DNA from: a virus
DNA: 22,554 bases
IMG/VR virus record: IMGVR_UViG_3300042981_000193
Span: 1-22,554 of that record
Reading direction: 5' to 3' (one strand)
Positions 12,435 through 20,749 of this stretch are shown here, one piece after another (position 1 is the first letter of the stretch; the number at the start of each line of letters is the position of its first letter). Made by a program: the position numbers and the translations under genes. The notes beneath the pieces are model-generated. The model was not told the origin of the DNA and did no database searches. It saw only the letters and a list, made by a program, of their open reading frames with translations.

Positions 12435-14094
12435 GCTGCCGCAGGGTCTCGCGGTCGAGGTCGACGACCCGGCCCTGCTCGAAGATCCCGAGGTTCTCGA
12501 GCTCCTCGCCAAGGCCAACTCGAGCCTCGACGAGAACCCGCTGCACCAGTACGTGCCTCACGAGCGTCAGCGCCCCTTCCACGAGATCCGGCTGAAAACG
12601 AAAGTCTTCACCGGCGGCAACCGCTCGGGGAAGTCGACCGCGACCGTCGTCGACTGCCTGATTCAGGCGCTCGACGTCGATGTCATCCCCGACCACCTTC
12701 GCCCCTACCGGATCTGGGGCGAGAAGTTCTATTGCCGCTTCGTTACCCCCGACTACGGCCGCGCCTTCCAGTCGGTGCTAGAGACGATCCGCAAGTGGTG
12801 CCCCAAATCGCAGCTGCGCGGCGGCGACTGGGAAAAGGCGTTCAAGGACAAGGACAAGGTCCTCTGGTTCGCCAACGGCAACTTCTTCGAGTTCCTGACG
12901 CTCGAACAGGACCCCGACGCGCGCTTCGGCGGCTCGGCCCGGCATCGTGTCGTCTTCGACGAGGAGCCCTCCGGCGAGAACGGGGAGAAGATCCGCGAAC
13001 AGTGCGCGATGCGCCTCGCCGACTATCGCGGTGACGAACTCTTCGGCTTCACCCCGCTCTCCGGCGACCTCGGTTGGGTCTTCGACGAGTTCTGGGAGCA
13101 GACGGCCGAAAGCGACGAGGCCGAGCAGCTCGCCGATCGCGTCTGGGTCAACCGCGAGCTCGGGATCCTGATGATCCAAGCCGACATCGACGAGAATCCT
13201 CACCTCGACCCCGAGGGCCGCGAGGAAGCGCTCGCCAAAATCCCGGCGCACCGCCGCGCTGCGCTCAAGTCGGGCGAGTTCAAATCGGCCAAAGGGCTCG
13301 TCTACGAGGAGTTCGACCGCGAGCTGCACGTCGTGCCGGAGGCGCACGTCGAGCGCGAGTTCATCGCCGAACTCGAACATCTCGACGGGATCGACCCCGG
13401 GCAGGTCGAGACAGCGGTCCTCTTTGCCGGCATCGACAAGAACAACCGCCTCGTCATCTACGACGAGCTGACGCTCTCGGGTCGCTCCGCGGTGCCGGAG
13501 TCCGCGGCCGAGCGCATGGCCACCGTGCGCGAAGGCTGGGGGCTCCCCGACGTCTGCAAGTACACGCTGATCGACCCGGCTGCCCGATCCCGCGACCTGG
13601 CCTCCGGCGAGCGCGTCGGCGAGGCGTGGGTCCGCGCCGGCATCCCGGTCATCTACGCGAAGAACGACCTCGAAGCGGGCGTGCTCGAGGTCAAGCGCCG
13701 GATGAACCACATGATCGCGTGCGACGAGGTCTGTCCGCGCTGTCAGGGCGCCGGCACCGAGCCCGACGCGCCCGACAACGACTGCCTGCTCTGCGGCGGC
13801 GGGGGCGCGATCAAGCGCAAGCCCTACCCGCTCGTGCTGATTTCCTCGCGCTGCGAGGGCCTGATCCGCCAGCTGCGCAAGTACCGCCAGAAACCGAAGG
13901 AGGACGGCTCCTTCGGCGTCGTCAAGCACGACGACCACAAGTGCGACGTCCTGCGCTACCTGGCGATGGAGCGCCCCATGCCGCTGCGCCGCCGCAAACG
14001 CAAACGCCAGGCCCGGGTCTGGACCCCCGGCACGGCGCCGCCCTTCAACCCTCGCCCCCGAACCCAGGGCACCGTCCTGGGCAAGTTCACCTGA
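12427..14094 (+). CDS. terminase large subunit with an inserted zinc ribbon
   Basis: This is 555 residues from ATG 12427, 8 bp inside the small-subunit gene; a GTG at 12421 is also possible. The packaging ATPase has Walker A GGNRSGKS at 63-70 and Walker B VVFDEEP with Asp178, Glu179 and Glu180. The C-terminal RNase H-like nuclease shows the acidic strand FAGIDKNNRLVIYDE, YTLIDPAARSRD, and the terminal HDDHKCDVLRY. It cuts concatemeric DNA and drives it through the portal. Unusually, Cys436, Cys439, Cys453 and Cys456 (CPRC and CLLC, each followed by a Gly-rich turn) form a DnaJ-type zinc ribbon inside the nuclease domain. The C-terminus is very basic. The identification is secure. Confidence 0.93.
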   Translation: MPELPQGLAVEVDDPALLEDPEVLELLAKANSSLDENPLHQYVPHERQRPFHEIRLKTKVFTGGNRSGKSTATVVDCLIQALDVDVIPDHLRPYRIWGEKFYCRFVTPDYGRAFQSVLETIRKWCPKSQLRGGDWEKAFKDKDKVLWFANGNFFEFLTLEQDPDARFGGSARHRVVFDEEPSGENGEKIREQCAMRLADYRGDELFGFTPLSGDLGWVFDEFWEQTAESDEAEQLADRVWVNRELGILMIQADIDENPHLDPEGREEALAKIPAHRRAALKSGEFKSAKGLVYEEFDRELHVVPEAHVEREFIAELEHLDGIDPGQVETAVLFAGIDKNNRLVIYDELTLSGRSAVPESAAERMATVREGWGLPDVCKYTLIDPAARSRDLASGERVGEAWVRAGIPVIYAKNDLEAGVLEVKRRMNHMIACDEVCPRCQGAGTEPDAPDNDCLLCGGGGAIKRKPYPLVLISSRCEGLIRQLRKYRQKPKEDGSFGVVKHDDHKCDVLRYLAMERPMPLRRRKRKRQARVWTPGTAPPFNPRPRTQGTVLGKFT

Positions 14095-14105
14095 AAGGAC
14101 TCCCC

Positions 14106-14516
14106 ATGCCCCGCCCGCGCAAGGCCAAGCTCGTCGAGCTCCCGAACCCAACCAGCTTCCCCCCTCACTGCTGCATCGTCACCGGCCGCATAGACGAGCC
14201 GGTGGTCGACTTCGGCGATCCGACGCCCAAGGCGCAGGGCCCGAACGACCCGCGCGTCTACATCCGCGCCAGCCGTGTCGAGGAGGCCGCCGAGGATCTG
14301 CTCGGCATGGTCCCTCGCAAGGAGGTCGAGGAGCTCGAAGAGCGCCTCGGGGCCGCCGAGGCAGAGACCGCCCGTCTCACCGAGCTCGTCGGCGCCGCGG
14401 AGGCCCTCGAACAGTCCCTCGAGCGGGTCAAGGCCGCGCTTGAGCCTGCCCCCGACCCAGGGGACCCAGACCAGCCAACGGCCGACGGGGACGCCGGCCA
14501 GCCACAGGAGGCATAG
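14106..14516 (+). CDS. hypothetical coiled-coil protein between terminase and portal
   Basis: This is 136 residues from ATG 14106, with GAAAGGA upstream; the long open frame before it is a shadow of the terminase. The N-terminal 60 residues hold HCCIVTGRIDEPVVDFG and DPRVYIRASRVEEAA. A coiled coil covers about 70-115 (KEVEELEERLGAAEAETARL). A Pro/Asp-rich tail ends the protein. Similar proteins occur in this slot of actinobacteriophage genomes without known function. It may be a virion or head-assembly accessory protein. Confidence 0.7.
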   Translation: MPRPRKAKLVELPNPTSFPPHCCIVTGRIDEPVVDFGDPTPKAQGPNDPRVYIRASRVEEAAEDLLGMVPRKEVEELEERLGAAEAETARLTELVGAAEALEQSLERVKAALEPAPDPGDPDQPTADGDAGQPQEA

Positions 14517-14888
14517 ATGCCCACGGTTCTCCATCTCTCCAAGAACGAGACGGCCGAGCTCTACAAGGTTGTCGCGATCGACGTCCACACCGGCGAGGTC
14601 ACGGTGCAGGCCGGCCCAGAGGCCGACCCGATCCAGGTCGGCCCCGACGATGACGTGCTGCTCGACCCACAGGGCCCCGTGCGCGTCACGGGCCCGGGGC
14701 GGCTCAAGTATTGGGTCGAGGGCGAAGCGCACGAGTTCGAGGCGCCCCGCGGCGACGCCGGCGGGCAGACCGGGTCTTACGAGTCCCGTACCACGGCGGA
14801 GCTCAAGGCCCTCGCCAAGGAGCGCGGCCTCACCGGCTACTCGAAGCTCAACAAGAAGCAGCTGATCGCTGCCCTGCGGGGCGAGTGA
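14517..14888 (+). CDS. hypothetical protein with C-terminal SAP/Rho-N-like domain
   Basis: This is 123 residues; ATG 14517 follows the upstream TAG at once, with ACAGGAGG inside the end of the previous gene. Residues 1-75 are beta-rich ([33 protein letters not shown]). The last 35 ([20 protein letters not shown], then [11 protein letters not shown]) match the helix-extended-helix of SAP, HeH and Rho-N domains, which bind nucleic acid. Phage structural operons often carry such domains on head-tail completion or capsid-associated proteins. Function is not established. Confidence 0.72.
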   Translation: MPTVLHLSKNETAELYKVVAIDVHTGEVTVQAGPEADPIQVGPDDDVLLDPQGPVRVTGPGRLKYWVEGEAHEFEAPRGDAGGQTGSYESRTTAELKALAKERGLTGYSKLNKKQLIAALRGE

Positions 14889-15112
14889 TCTACCTCGCCG
14901 CCATCTGCGTCGCGCTCGTCGCCCTGCTCGCTTACCGCGAGCGGGGCGCGGCGCTCGAGCGCCGCGAGCTCTATCAGCGCATCCAGGCGCCGGAGATGGC
15001 GGTGGTCGGGCAGGTCCGCGAGAGCCGGCCGCCGCGGCGCAAGGCACGCCCGATCGCAGCCGACGACGACGCTGCCTTCATGGAGCGAGACGGAGTGAAG
15101 AAGGATGGCTGA
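14885..15112 (+). CDS. small single-pass membrane protein
   Basis: This is 75 residues from GTG 14885, overlapping the previous TGA (GTGA). Residues 2-17 ([16 protein letters not shown]) form one hydrophobic helix. A basic helix follows ([17 protein letters not shown]), then a disordered Pro/Arg-rich and acidic tail. The predicted topology is a membrane anchor with a cytoplasmic tail. Short one-helix proteins before the portal gene are common in actinobacteriophages and their role is unknown. The end overlaps the portal start by 8 bp. Confidence 0.65.
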   Translation: MIYLAAICVALVALLAYRERGAALERRELYQRIQAPEMAVVGQVRESRPPRRKARPIAADDDAAFMERDGVKKDG

Positions 15113-17243
15113 CGTCGCCTACGCTGAGCCGCCGGCGACGGAGCCGAGGGTTCGCGAAGACTGCCCGCCCGACGTCGACGAGAAACTCAAGCGCGGCCGC
15201 GACGGCCTCAGTGAAGTCTCGCCGCGGCGCCAGCTCGGGATCCGGTTTGCCAACAACCAGCACTTCGCCGAGCTAAACGAGGATCAGACCCGCGTCATCG
15301 ACATCTCGACGACGACGGTGGCGCAGGGCGGCGAAAAGCCCAGTCACCGAGTGCGCCGCTCGCACGACATCGTCTCGCCGATGTTGCAGCGGAAGATCTC
15401 CGCCGCCACCCAGCGGGAACCCGAATGGGAATCGACCGCGGTCACGTCGGACCCCGAGGACTACGCTGCTTCGAGGATCGCGATGCGGCTCGCCCGCGCC
15501 GGCTACCCGCTCTGGGGGTTCCCCGAGGCTGAGGCTAAGGCGCTGTGGTGGGCGATGGTTACCGAGGAAGCCTTCGGCCGCGCGGCTTGGAACCCGAACG
15601 TCGGGCCCTACATCGACGTCTCGGTGCACCCCGAAGCCGACTACGAAGACGAGGAAGGGAACAGGCCCTACGAGGGTCTGCCCAACCCCGAGAGGCCGGT
15701 CTATCGCGGCAGGGGCGAGATCGAGCTGACGATCTACTCCGGCCTCGAGGTTCTTTGGGAGCCCGGCGTCGACTTCGAGAAGTCGCGCTGGCACGCGGTT
15801 GAGCACGTTCGCTCGATCGAGGAGCTCGAATACGACCCCGAATTCCTTGCCGTCCCGGGCGAGAAGCTCCAGGCCGACGCGAGCACCGCGGCCTCGGGTC
15901 GGCTCACCGCACGCGAGAAGAAGGGCGCGCGGCTCTGCGTCGTCACCGAATACTTCGAGCGCCCCTGTCCTAAGCACCCGAACGGTCGGCTGTGCACCTA
16001 CGCCAACGGCCGCAAGATCTTCCCCGACGCCCCCTTCCCGCTCACGGATGGCCAGGGCAACGTCGTCGACCAGCCGCCGCTGCGCCGGCTCAAGTACGAC
16101 GTCGACGGCGCCAACGATCGCGCCAAGGGTCTTGTGCAGAAGGTGATCGACGTCGTACGCGCTCATGACCAGGCGATCAACAAGCAGTCCGAGTACAGCC
16201 AGATGGGCCTCGTCTTGCAGCTCCTGGCCCCCGAGGGCGTGCTCCTCACCGATCCGACCGACGAGCCCGGCCTAGTGATCGAGTACGACCGCATGATGGC
16301 CTCCGGCGAAAAGCCGGAATGGCGCGAGAACGCCCCATTCCCGAAGGAGCTCTTCGAGATGGAAGAACGGGCCAAGCAGCGCTTCTCCGACATCACCTTC
16401 GACCAGGACATCCCCAATCAGGTCGAATCGGGAGTGGCGATCAGCCAGGTCGTCGAACTCAGCCGCGTCGCCTGGCAGAAGTTCGTCGACGACTTCAACA
16501 ACTTTCGCTCGGACCTGATGTCCGACTGCCTCGTGATCGCGCAGCGCCGCTATGGCGCCGACCGCTTGCTCAAGTTCCGCGGCACGACAGGCTGGGAACC
16601 CGTCGGCGACTTCGAGGGCGCCGACCTGCGCAACCAGACGGACGTGCGGGTGAAGCAGTCGGCGACGCAGATGCAGACCCGCCCGCAGATCGAACAGCGG
16701 ATCATGCAGCTCGTCCAGACCTTCCCGAACGTCTTCCCGCCCGAGGTCGTGATCGAGGCGCTGAACTCGGCCACCCCCGAAAAACTCGTGCAGGGCTACG
16801 AAGAGGACGTCGGCCGGGCGCACCGCGTGATCGAGCAGCTGCGCAACGGCACCTTCTTCAACCAGCCGTTGCGGCCGGCGCTGCCCGGCGAGGAAGTGCT
16901 CGAGGAAGTCGACGGCCGCCCGATGGTCCCGGGCTGGCTGCCGCGCCCGTTCGACTCGCTGCCGGTGATGAAAGCCGCGGTCGAGAACTGGATGAAAACC
17001 GACGACTGGGATCGCTCGGACCCGAAGATCAAGGACGCCTCGCTCTTCTACTACCAGAAGCTGCTCGACCTCGAAACGCAGCGCGCCCAGCGCGAACAGG
17101 AATTGCAGACCGAACTCGCAGAAGAACAGGGCATGGCGAACGCGGCCAAGGAACAGGAACCGAAGCCCATGCCCTCACTGCCCGGCGGTGCGCCGGCTCC
17201 CGGCGGCACCCCCGTAGGCGGCGAAGCGCCGCCTACGGAATAG
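15105..17243 (+). CDS. portal protein, P22-like
   Basis: This is 712 residues, close to the 725 of the P22 portal and longer than HK97- or SPP1-type portals. GGAG lies 9 nt before ATG 15105. The N-terminal region has RRSHDIVSPMLQRKISAATQ and ESTAVTSDPEDYAASRIAMR, the residues that in this class lead into the wing domain. The middle holds DVVRAHDQAINKQSEYSQMG, the long helix region typical of the crown and stem. The C-terminus is Gln/Glu-rich (ETQRAQREQELQTELAEEQ) with a Pro/Gly tail. Twelve copies would form the DNA channel at the capsid vertex, which docks the terminase and later the adaptor. Position between terminase and scaffold supports the call. Confidence 0.85.
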   Translation: MADVAYAEPPATEPRVREDCPPDVDEKLKRGRDGLSEVSPRRQLGIRFANNQHFAELNEDQTRVIDISTTTVAQGGEKPSHRVRRSHDIVSPMLQRKISAATQREPEWESTAVTSDPEDYAASRIAMRLARAGYPLWGFPEAEAKALWWAMVTEEAFGRAAWNPNVGPYIDVSVHPEADYEDEEGNRPYEGLPNPERPVYRGRGEIELTIYSGLEVLWEPGVDFEKSRWHAVEHVRSIEELEYDPEFLAVPGEKLQADASTAASGRLTAREKKGARLCVVTEYFERPCPKHPNGRLCTYANGRKIFPDAPFPLTDGQGNVVDQPPLRRLKYDVDGANDRAKGLVQKVIDVVRAHDQAINKQSEYSQMGLVLQLLAPEGVLLTDPTDEPGLVIEYDRMMASGEKPEWRENAPFPKELFEMEERAKQRFSDITFDQDIPNQVESGVAISQVVELSRVAWQKFVDDFNNFRSDLMSDCLVIAQRRYGADRLLKFRGTTGWEPVGDFEGADLRNQTDVRVKQSATQMQTRPQIEQRIMQLVQTFPNVFPPEVVIEALNSATPEKLVQGYEEDVGRAHRVIEQLRNGTFFNQPLRPALPGEEVLEEVDGRPMVPGWLPRPFDSLPVMKAAVENWMKTDDWDRSDPKIKDASLFYYQKLLDLETQRAQREQELQTELAEEQGMANAAKEQEPKPMPSLPGGAPAPGGTPVGGEAPPTE
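17213..17237 (+). other. perfect 11-bp hairpin in the 3' end of the portal gene
   Basis: CGTAGGCGGCG (17213-17223) pairs with CGCCGCCTACG (17227-17237) around an AAG loop. It lies in the last codons of the portal gene, just before the TAG. No T-run follows. It may reduce readthrough from portal to scaffold and capsid, or protect mRNA 3' ends, helping set their expression ratio. Confidence 0.55.
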
Positions 17244-17327
17244 CGACTTCGAGCGATCAGCCCGCCAGGGCCCGCTCTCAAACCGTGCGGATCAGCCACG
17301 TCGCCCCGCACCAACCAAGGAGGCAGA

Positions 17328-18269
17328 ATGCCCCCGATCAACGAGGCCCCGGCCACGCCGGATCAGCCCGCCCTACTCGCCCCACTCGACCTGCTCCTCC
17401 ACGAGCGCGGAGTGCCGCGGTCGTTGCCCCCCGAGTTGCTGTCCTTCGCTCGGGAAAACGACTTGGTGCTGCGCGCCGAAGAGGAAGGGACCGAGCCCGG
17501 CGGCGAGACCGGAACCGAGACCGACCCCAACGGTGGCGAGGAGCCCGGATCCGAGACCCCGGAGTCCTTCATGGACTTCGACCCCGCGTCGATCCCAGAG
17601 GACGCTGACAGGGAGTGGTTGGCAAATCGCTACGGCGAGATGAACAAGCACTTCACGCAGCGGATGCAGGAGATCGGCGACGGGAGGCGCGAAGCCGAAG
17701 AGTCGCAGGCCCTCATCGAAGGTCTGCGCGACCCCGAAACGCGCCCCCACTATCTCCGGCTCCTCGGAGTTGACCTGTCGGACCCCCAGCAGCTACAGGC
17801 CCTGGGGATTGACGTCCGCCAGGCTGACGACGAGTTGTCGGGGCTGCTCGACGACGAGCCAGATCTCGAGGATCGTCTCGGGAAACTCGAAAGTGAGCGG
17901 GCCGAAGAACGCCAGCAGCGCGAAGAGAACGAACGTCTCGAAGCGCTCGACGGGCTCGCGGACGAGGAGCTCGAGGCGATCGAGGGCCAGTGGGGCCGCA
18001 AGCTCAGCAAGGACGAGGACAAGTTCCTCCGCTTCAACGCGGAGAGCAACCCTGGCCCCGATGGGCTGCCCGACTACGCCAAGGCCGCGAAACTCCTGAA
18101 AGGCATCCTCAACTCGGGTGTCGAGCAGGAGCTGAAACGGCGGCAGGAGCCGGGCAGGGGAGCACCGGGCGGCAAGCCCGGCGGCAAGGCGCTGGATCCG
18201 AACAAAGAGGAGGACCGTCTCGCCCTCGCCGCAGCCGCGGCAGAAAAGGCGATGGCCTCCGAGCAATAG
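17328..18269 (+). CDS. putative scaffolding protein
   Basis: This is 313 residues from ATG 17328, with AAGGAGG just upstream. It is strongly acidic and low complexity (Gly/Glu/Thr-rich at 48-78). A helix with DREWLANRYGEMNKHFTQRM follows, then long charged coiled coils (ERAEERQQREENERLEAL), and a basic C-terminus with an Ala-rich last helix (PNKEEDRLALAAAAAEKAMA). That composition, and position directly before the major capsid gene, are those of internal scaffolds that direct procapsid assembly through a helical C-terminal contact and then leave. No conserved family motif is needed for this call and none is seen. Confidence 0.78.
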   Translation: MPPINEAPATPDQPALLAPLDLLLHERGVPRSLPPELLSFARENDLVLRAEEEGTEPGGETGTETDPNGGEEPGSETPESFMDFDPASIPEDADREWLANRYGEMNKHFTQRMQEIGDGRREAEESQALIEGLRDPETRPHYLRLLGVDLSDPQQLQALGIDVRQADDELSGLLDDEPDLEDRLGKLESERAEERQQREENERLEALDGLADEELEAIEGQWGRKLSKDEDKFLRFNAESNPGPDGLPDYAKAAKLLKGILNSGVEQELKRRQEPGRGAPGGKPGGKALDPNKEEDRLALAAAAAEKAMASEQ

Positions 18270-18281
18270 GAGACACGCCAC

Positions 18282-19490
18282 ATGCAGAACGCCACAGCAT
18301 TCATCGCTGCGCTGAAGGAGGTGTTTCTCAGCAACTCGATCGAGAACAGTGTTTTCGTCGGAGCCCCGGCGCTCGATCAGTTCACGAAACTGACTCCGAC
18401 GGCGGAGCAGGGCGACCACGTCTCGGTCACTGTCCGCACCGGCCTCTCCGGCGGGTACTCGGCGGTGCCGCGCGATGGCTCGGCCGCCCTCAACGAAGGC
18501 ACCAACGTCGCCACCAAGAAGGCTGAATACACCTACAGCCACAACTGGTTCGACGTCATCATCGAGTCCGCGGTCATCGATGAATCGGCAACGAGCGCGC
18601 AGGCAGTCGCCCGTGCGGTCGAGGTCGAGCGTCAGGGCGCGGTCGACTCGATCAAGCGCCAGCTCCAGCGGGGGCTCTTCTCCGACGGCAGCGGCGTCAT
18701 CGCGACGGTGGAAGCGACCGCCGAAGGCGGCAGCAAAACCCTCACGCTGATCGGTGACGGCCCCAACCGCCTCAAGCGCGGTCATCTGTACCCGGGGCTC
18801 AAGATCGACATCGGCACCGCGGAAGACGAGGACTCGGTCGCCGGCGGCCGGGAAATCACCGCGGTCGACGTCGCGGAAAGCACGATCACCATCTCGGGCG
18901 AAAAAGTCGAAGTCGCCAAAAACGACACGATCTCGATCGCCAACGCTCGCGAAGGCAAAACGTCCTTCGAGATCGACGGGTTGCTGGCGATGCTCAGTGA
19001 CGAAGCCGAATACGGCAGCATCGACCCCTCGGAAGTGCCGACCTGGGCGGCCTTCGTCGAAGACACCGAACAGGAAGTGTCGACGACGGTCGTCTACAAG
19101 CTCGAAGACGAAGTTTTCCAGTCCTCGGGCGAGGAGCCGGATTGGTGCATCACCTCGGCGAAGCAGATCCGCATCCTCAGCGAAGAACTGCAGGCGCAGG
19201 TCCGCTTCAACGGCAGCGAGAGCTACAACACCGGCAAGCGCAACGGGCTGACCAGCCCACAGGGCACGCCGATCGAGCGTCACTACGACTGCCTCGATCG
19301 CTGCATGTTCATGCTGCGCAAACGGGATCTCGGCTCCGTTCGGCACGGCCAGGGTCCGCAGTGGGCCGAACCGGACAAGCCGATCCGCCACCAGCAGGGG
19401 AGCACGCGGTTCCGCGGCGACCTCGTCTGGCGCCTCAACACGGCGCTGCAGCGTCGCAACACGCACGCGGTAGCGACCAAACTCAAATAG
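18282..19490 (+). CDS. major capsid protein (HK97-fold expected)
   Basis: This is 402 residues from ATG 18282, with AGGAGA 8 nt upstream. The N-terminal segment (SNSIENSVFVGAPALDQF), the E-loop-like stretch with glycine turns (RTGLSGGYSAVPRD), and the long helix region (SAQAVARAVEVERQGAVDSI) follow the HK97-fold pattern of tailed-phage coat proteins. A beta-rich insertion lies at about 155-225 (SVAGGREITAVDVAESTITI). The size, the scaffold gene before it, and the strong terminator after it are the usual context for the most abundant virion protein. The assignment to fold and role is firm by context; a closer family name is not attempted. Confidence 0.85.
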   Translation: MQNATAFIAALKEVFLSNSIENSVFVGAPALDQFTKLTPTAEQGDHVSVTVRTGLSGGYSAVPRDGSAALNEGTNVATKKAEYTYSHNWFDVIIESAVIDESATSAQAVARAVEVERQGAVDSIKRQLQRGLFSDGSGVIATVEATAEGGSKTLTLIGDGPNRLKRGHLYPGLKIDIGTAEDEDSVAGGREITAVDVAESTITISGEKVEVAKNDTISIANAREGKTSFEIDGLLAMLSDEAEYGSIDPSEVPTWAAFVEDTEQEVSTTVVYKLEDEVFQSSGEEPDWCITSAKQIRILSEELQAQVRFNGSESYNTGKRNGLTSPQGTPIERHYDCLDRCMFMLRKRDLGSVRHGQGPQWAEPDKPIRHQQGSTRFRGDLVWRLNTALQRRNTHAVATKLK

Positions 19491-19496
19491 GAACGC

Positions 19497-19531
19497 GGGG
19501 CCGCCCCCGAAGGGGCGGCCCCTTCCTGTTT
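19497..19531 (+). terminator. intrinsic terminator after the major capsid gene
   Basis: GGGGCCGCCCC (19497-19507) pairs perfectly with GGGGCGGCCCC (19512-19522), an 11-bp stem closed by a CGAA tetraloop and followed by TTCCTGTTT. This is the clearest Rho-independent terminator in the window. Partial termination here would favour capsid over downstream tail genes. Confidence 0.85.
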
Positions 19532-19562
19532 CCCAGACCTTTCGACCGAAGGAGGACGCCGC

Positions 19563-20138
19563 ATGGGTCTTCGCCGCACAGCCTCGGGGATCACCTTCTT
19601 CGAGAGCATCAACGAACGCCGCGCGCGCATGGAGGCGTGGTGGGCGAGGGCGGACCGCCAGGCCAAGGCGCTCGAGAAGGAGCTGCGCAAGCTCGACCCG
19701 CGCTTCCGGGTGGTCTTCATCGACCCCGAGGCCGCCAACAACACACCGGAGGCTCGCGCCCCGGGAGTGCGGCCCGGGCGCTGGCACCTGAAACTCCTCA
19801 CCTCGAGGATCAACCACTACTTTGTCCTCGCCGGCCCCAATGGCGAGTACCGCGACCCCGAGCTCGCGGTCGTCGACGAGATGAAGGCGCGGGATCTCTG
19901 GCGTCGCGGGGCGCTCGAGCAGATTCGCCAGAACGAAGAGAAGGAGCTCGAGCGGCGCGAGCGCCAGCAGCAGGCCGAATCCGAGGCTCGGGTCGAGCAG
20001 GTCGCTGCTTCCTACCGCGCCGCGAAGCGCGTGCCCGGCGACGGTGGCGAGCACAAGCGCTTCGACCGCAAACGCCGCGGCGAGGGCTTGAAGTCGACCA
20101 AGGGTGGGCTGGTTCTGCCGGCCGGGGTCGAGACGTGA
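19563..20138 (+). CDS. hypothetical virion-associated protein
   Basis: This is 191 residues from ATG 19563, with CGAAGGAGG upstream, after the capsid terminator. A basic helical start (RRARMEAWWARADRQAKALE) leads to a small alpha/beta core (FRVVFIDPEAANN, WHLKLLTSRINHYFVLAG). A coiled coil at about 125-160 (EKELERRERQQQAESEARVE) and a basic tail follow. Location between capsid and adaptor is usual for minor head or completion proteins. The family is not recognised. Confidence 0.7.
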   Translation: MGLRRTASGITFFESINERRARMEAWWARADRQAKALEKELRKLDPRFRVVFIDPEAANNTPEARAPGVRPGRWHLKLLTSRINHYFVLAGPNGEYRDPELAVVDEMKARDLWRRGALEQIRQNEEKELERRERQQQAESEARVEQVAASYRAAKRVPGDGGEHKRFDRKRRGEGLKSTKGGLVLPAGVET

Positions 20139-20749
20139 CCAAGAAACAGATCCGCGAAGAAGTCATCGCGGGCGGCTTCGAGAACATCGCCGGCGAGGAA
20201 GGCGGCGAAGCCACGATCAACCGCTGGATCGAACAGGTGATCCGCGAGATATGCGACCTCAAGCCGTGGCCGTTTCTCTACGACTCCAAAGAAGGCGCGA
20301 TGCCGATGGTCATCGCCAATCTCGGGCACGTCGAGGCGGTCGTCGACCTCACCAACGCCAACCAGCTGCGCTCTGTCGACTACCGCCAGCTGATCCAGGG
20401 TGACCCCAAACTCTCCTCGGTCGGCAACGCGATGTTTTGGTTCACCGAGGACGGCGAAACGATTCAGGTGCTGCCAGCCAGCTCGGCGAACTTCAAGGTG
20501 CACTTCCGCCAGACGCCGGCCGAACTGGCTGACAACGAAGAACCGATCATCCCGGCCCCCTACCACGACCTGATCGTCGACGGCGTTCGGATCAAGGGCT
20601 ACAAGCGCACGGACAACTTCGCCGCGGCCGCGGAAGTGCTGCAGGACCAGGAGCGGCGGCTCAGCGCGATGATGCACGCTCTACTCAAGCCCAACTACGA
20701 CGGCGAGCGGCGGATCACCCGCACGGGCTCCGCCGGGGACTACCTGTAG
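20135..20749 (+). CDS. putative head-tail adaptor protein
   Basis: This is 204 residues from GTG 20135, overlapping the previous TGA (GTGA); the open frame before it is a shadow. The N-terminal helices include GGEATINRWIEQVIREICDL, then KPWPFLYDSKEG, the pattern common to adaptor proteins that bind beneath the portal ring: a helical bundle followed by a W-P-F strand. A beta domain with VEAVVDLTNAN and QVLPASSANFKVHFRQTP follows. The C-terminal helix (AAAAEVLQDQERRLSAMMHA) is also typical. In podoviruses this protein joins portal to the tail nozzle. Position just before the beta-rich protein fits. Confidence 0.7.
   Translation: MTKKQIREEVIAGGFENIAGEEGGEATINRWIEQVIREICDLKPWPFLYDSKEGAMPMVIANLGHVEAVVDLTNANQLRSVDYRQLIQGDPKLSSVGNAMFWFTEDGETIQVLPASSANFKVHFRQTPAELADNEEPIIPAPYHDLIVDGVRIKGYKRTDNFAAAAEVLQDQERRLSAMMHALLKPNYDGERRITRTGSAGDYL

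Noticed and set aside
12778-14151. 457-codon minus-strand open frame over the terminase gene
   Set aside because: It is a shadow of the large terminase, whose ATPase and nuclease motifs are clear on the plus strand.
17793-20054. 753-codon open frame on the minus strand across scaffold, capsid and the next gene
   Set aside because: It lies antisense to well-supported structural genes; long antisense frames are common in GC3-rich coding DNA, and its composition is Arg/Val/Asp-rich without domains.
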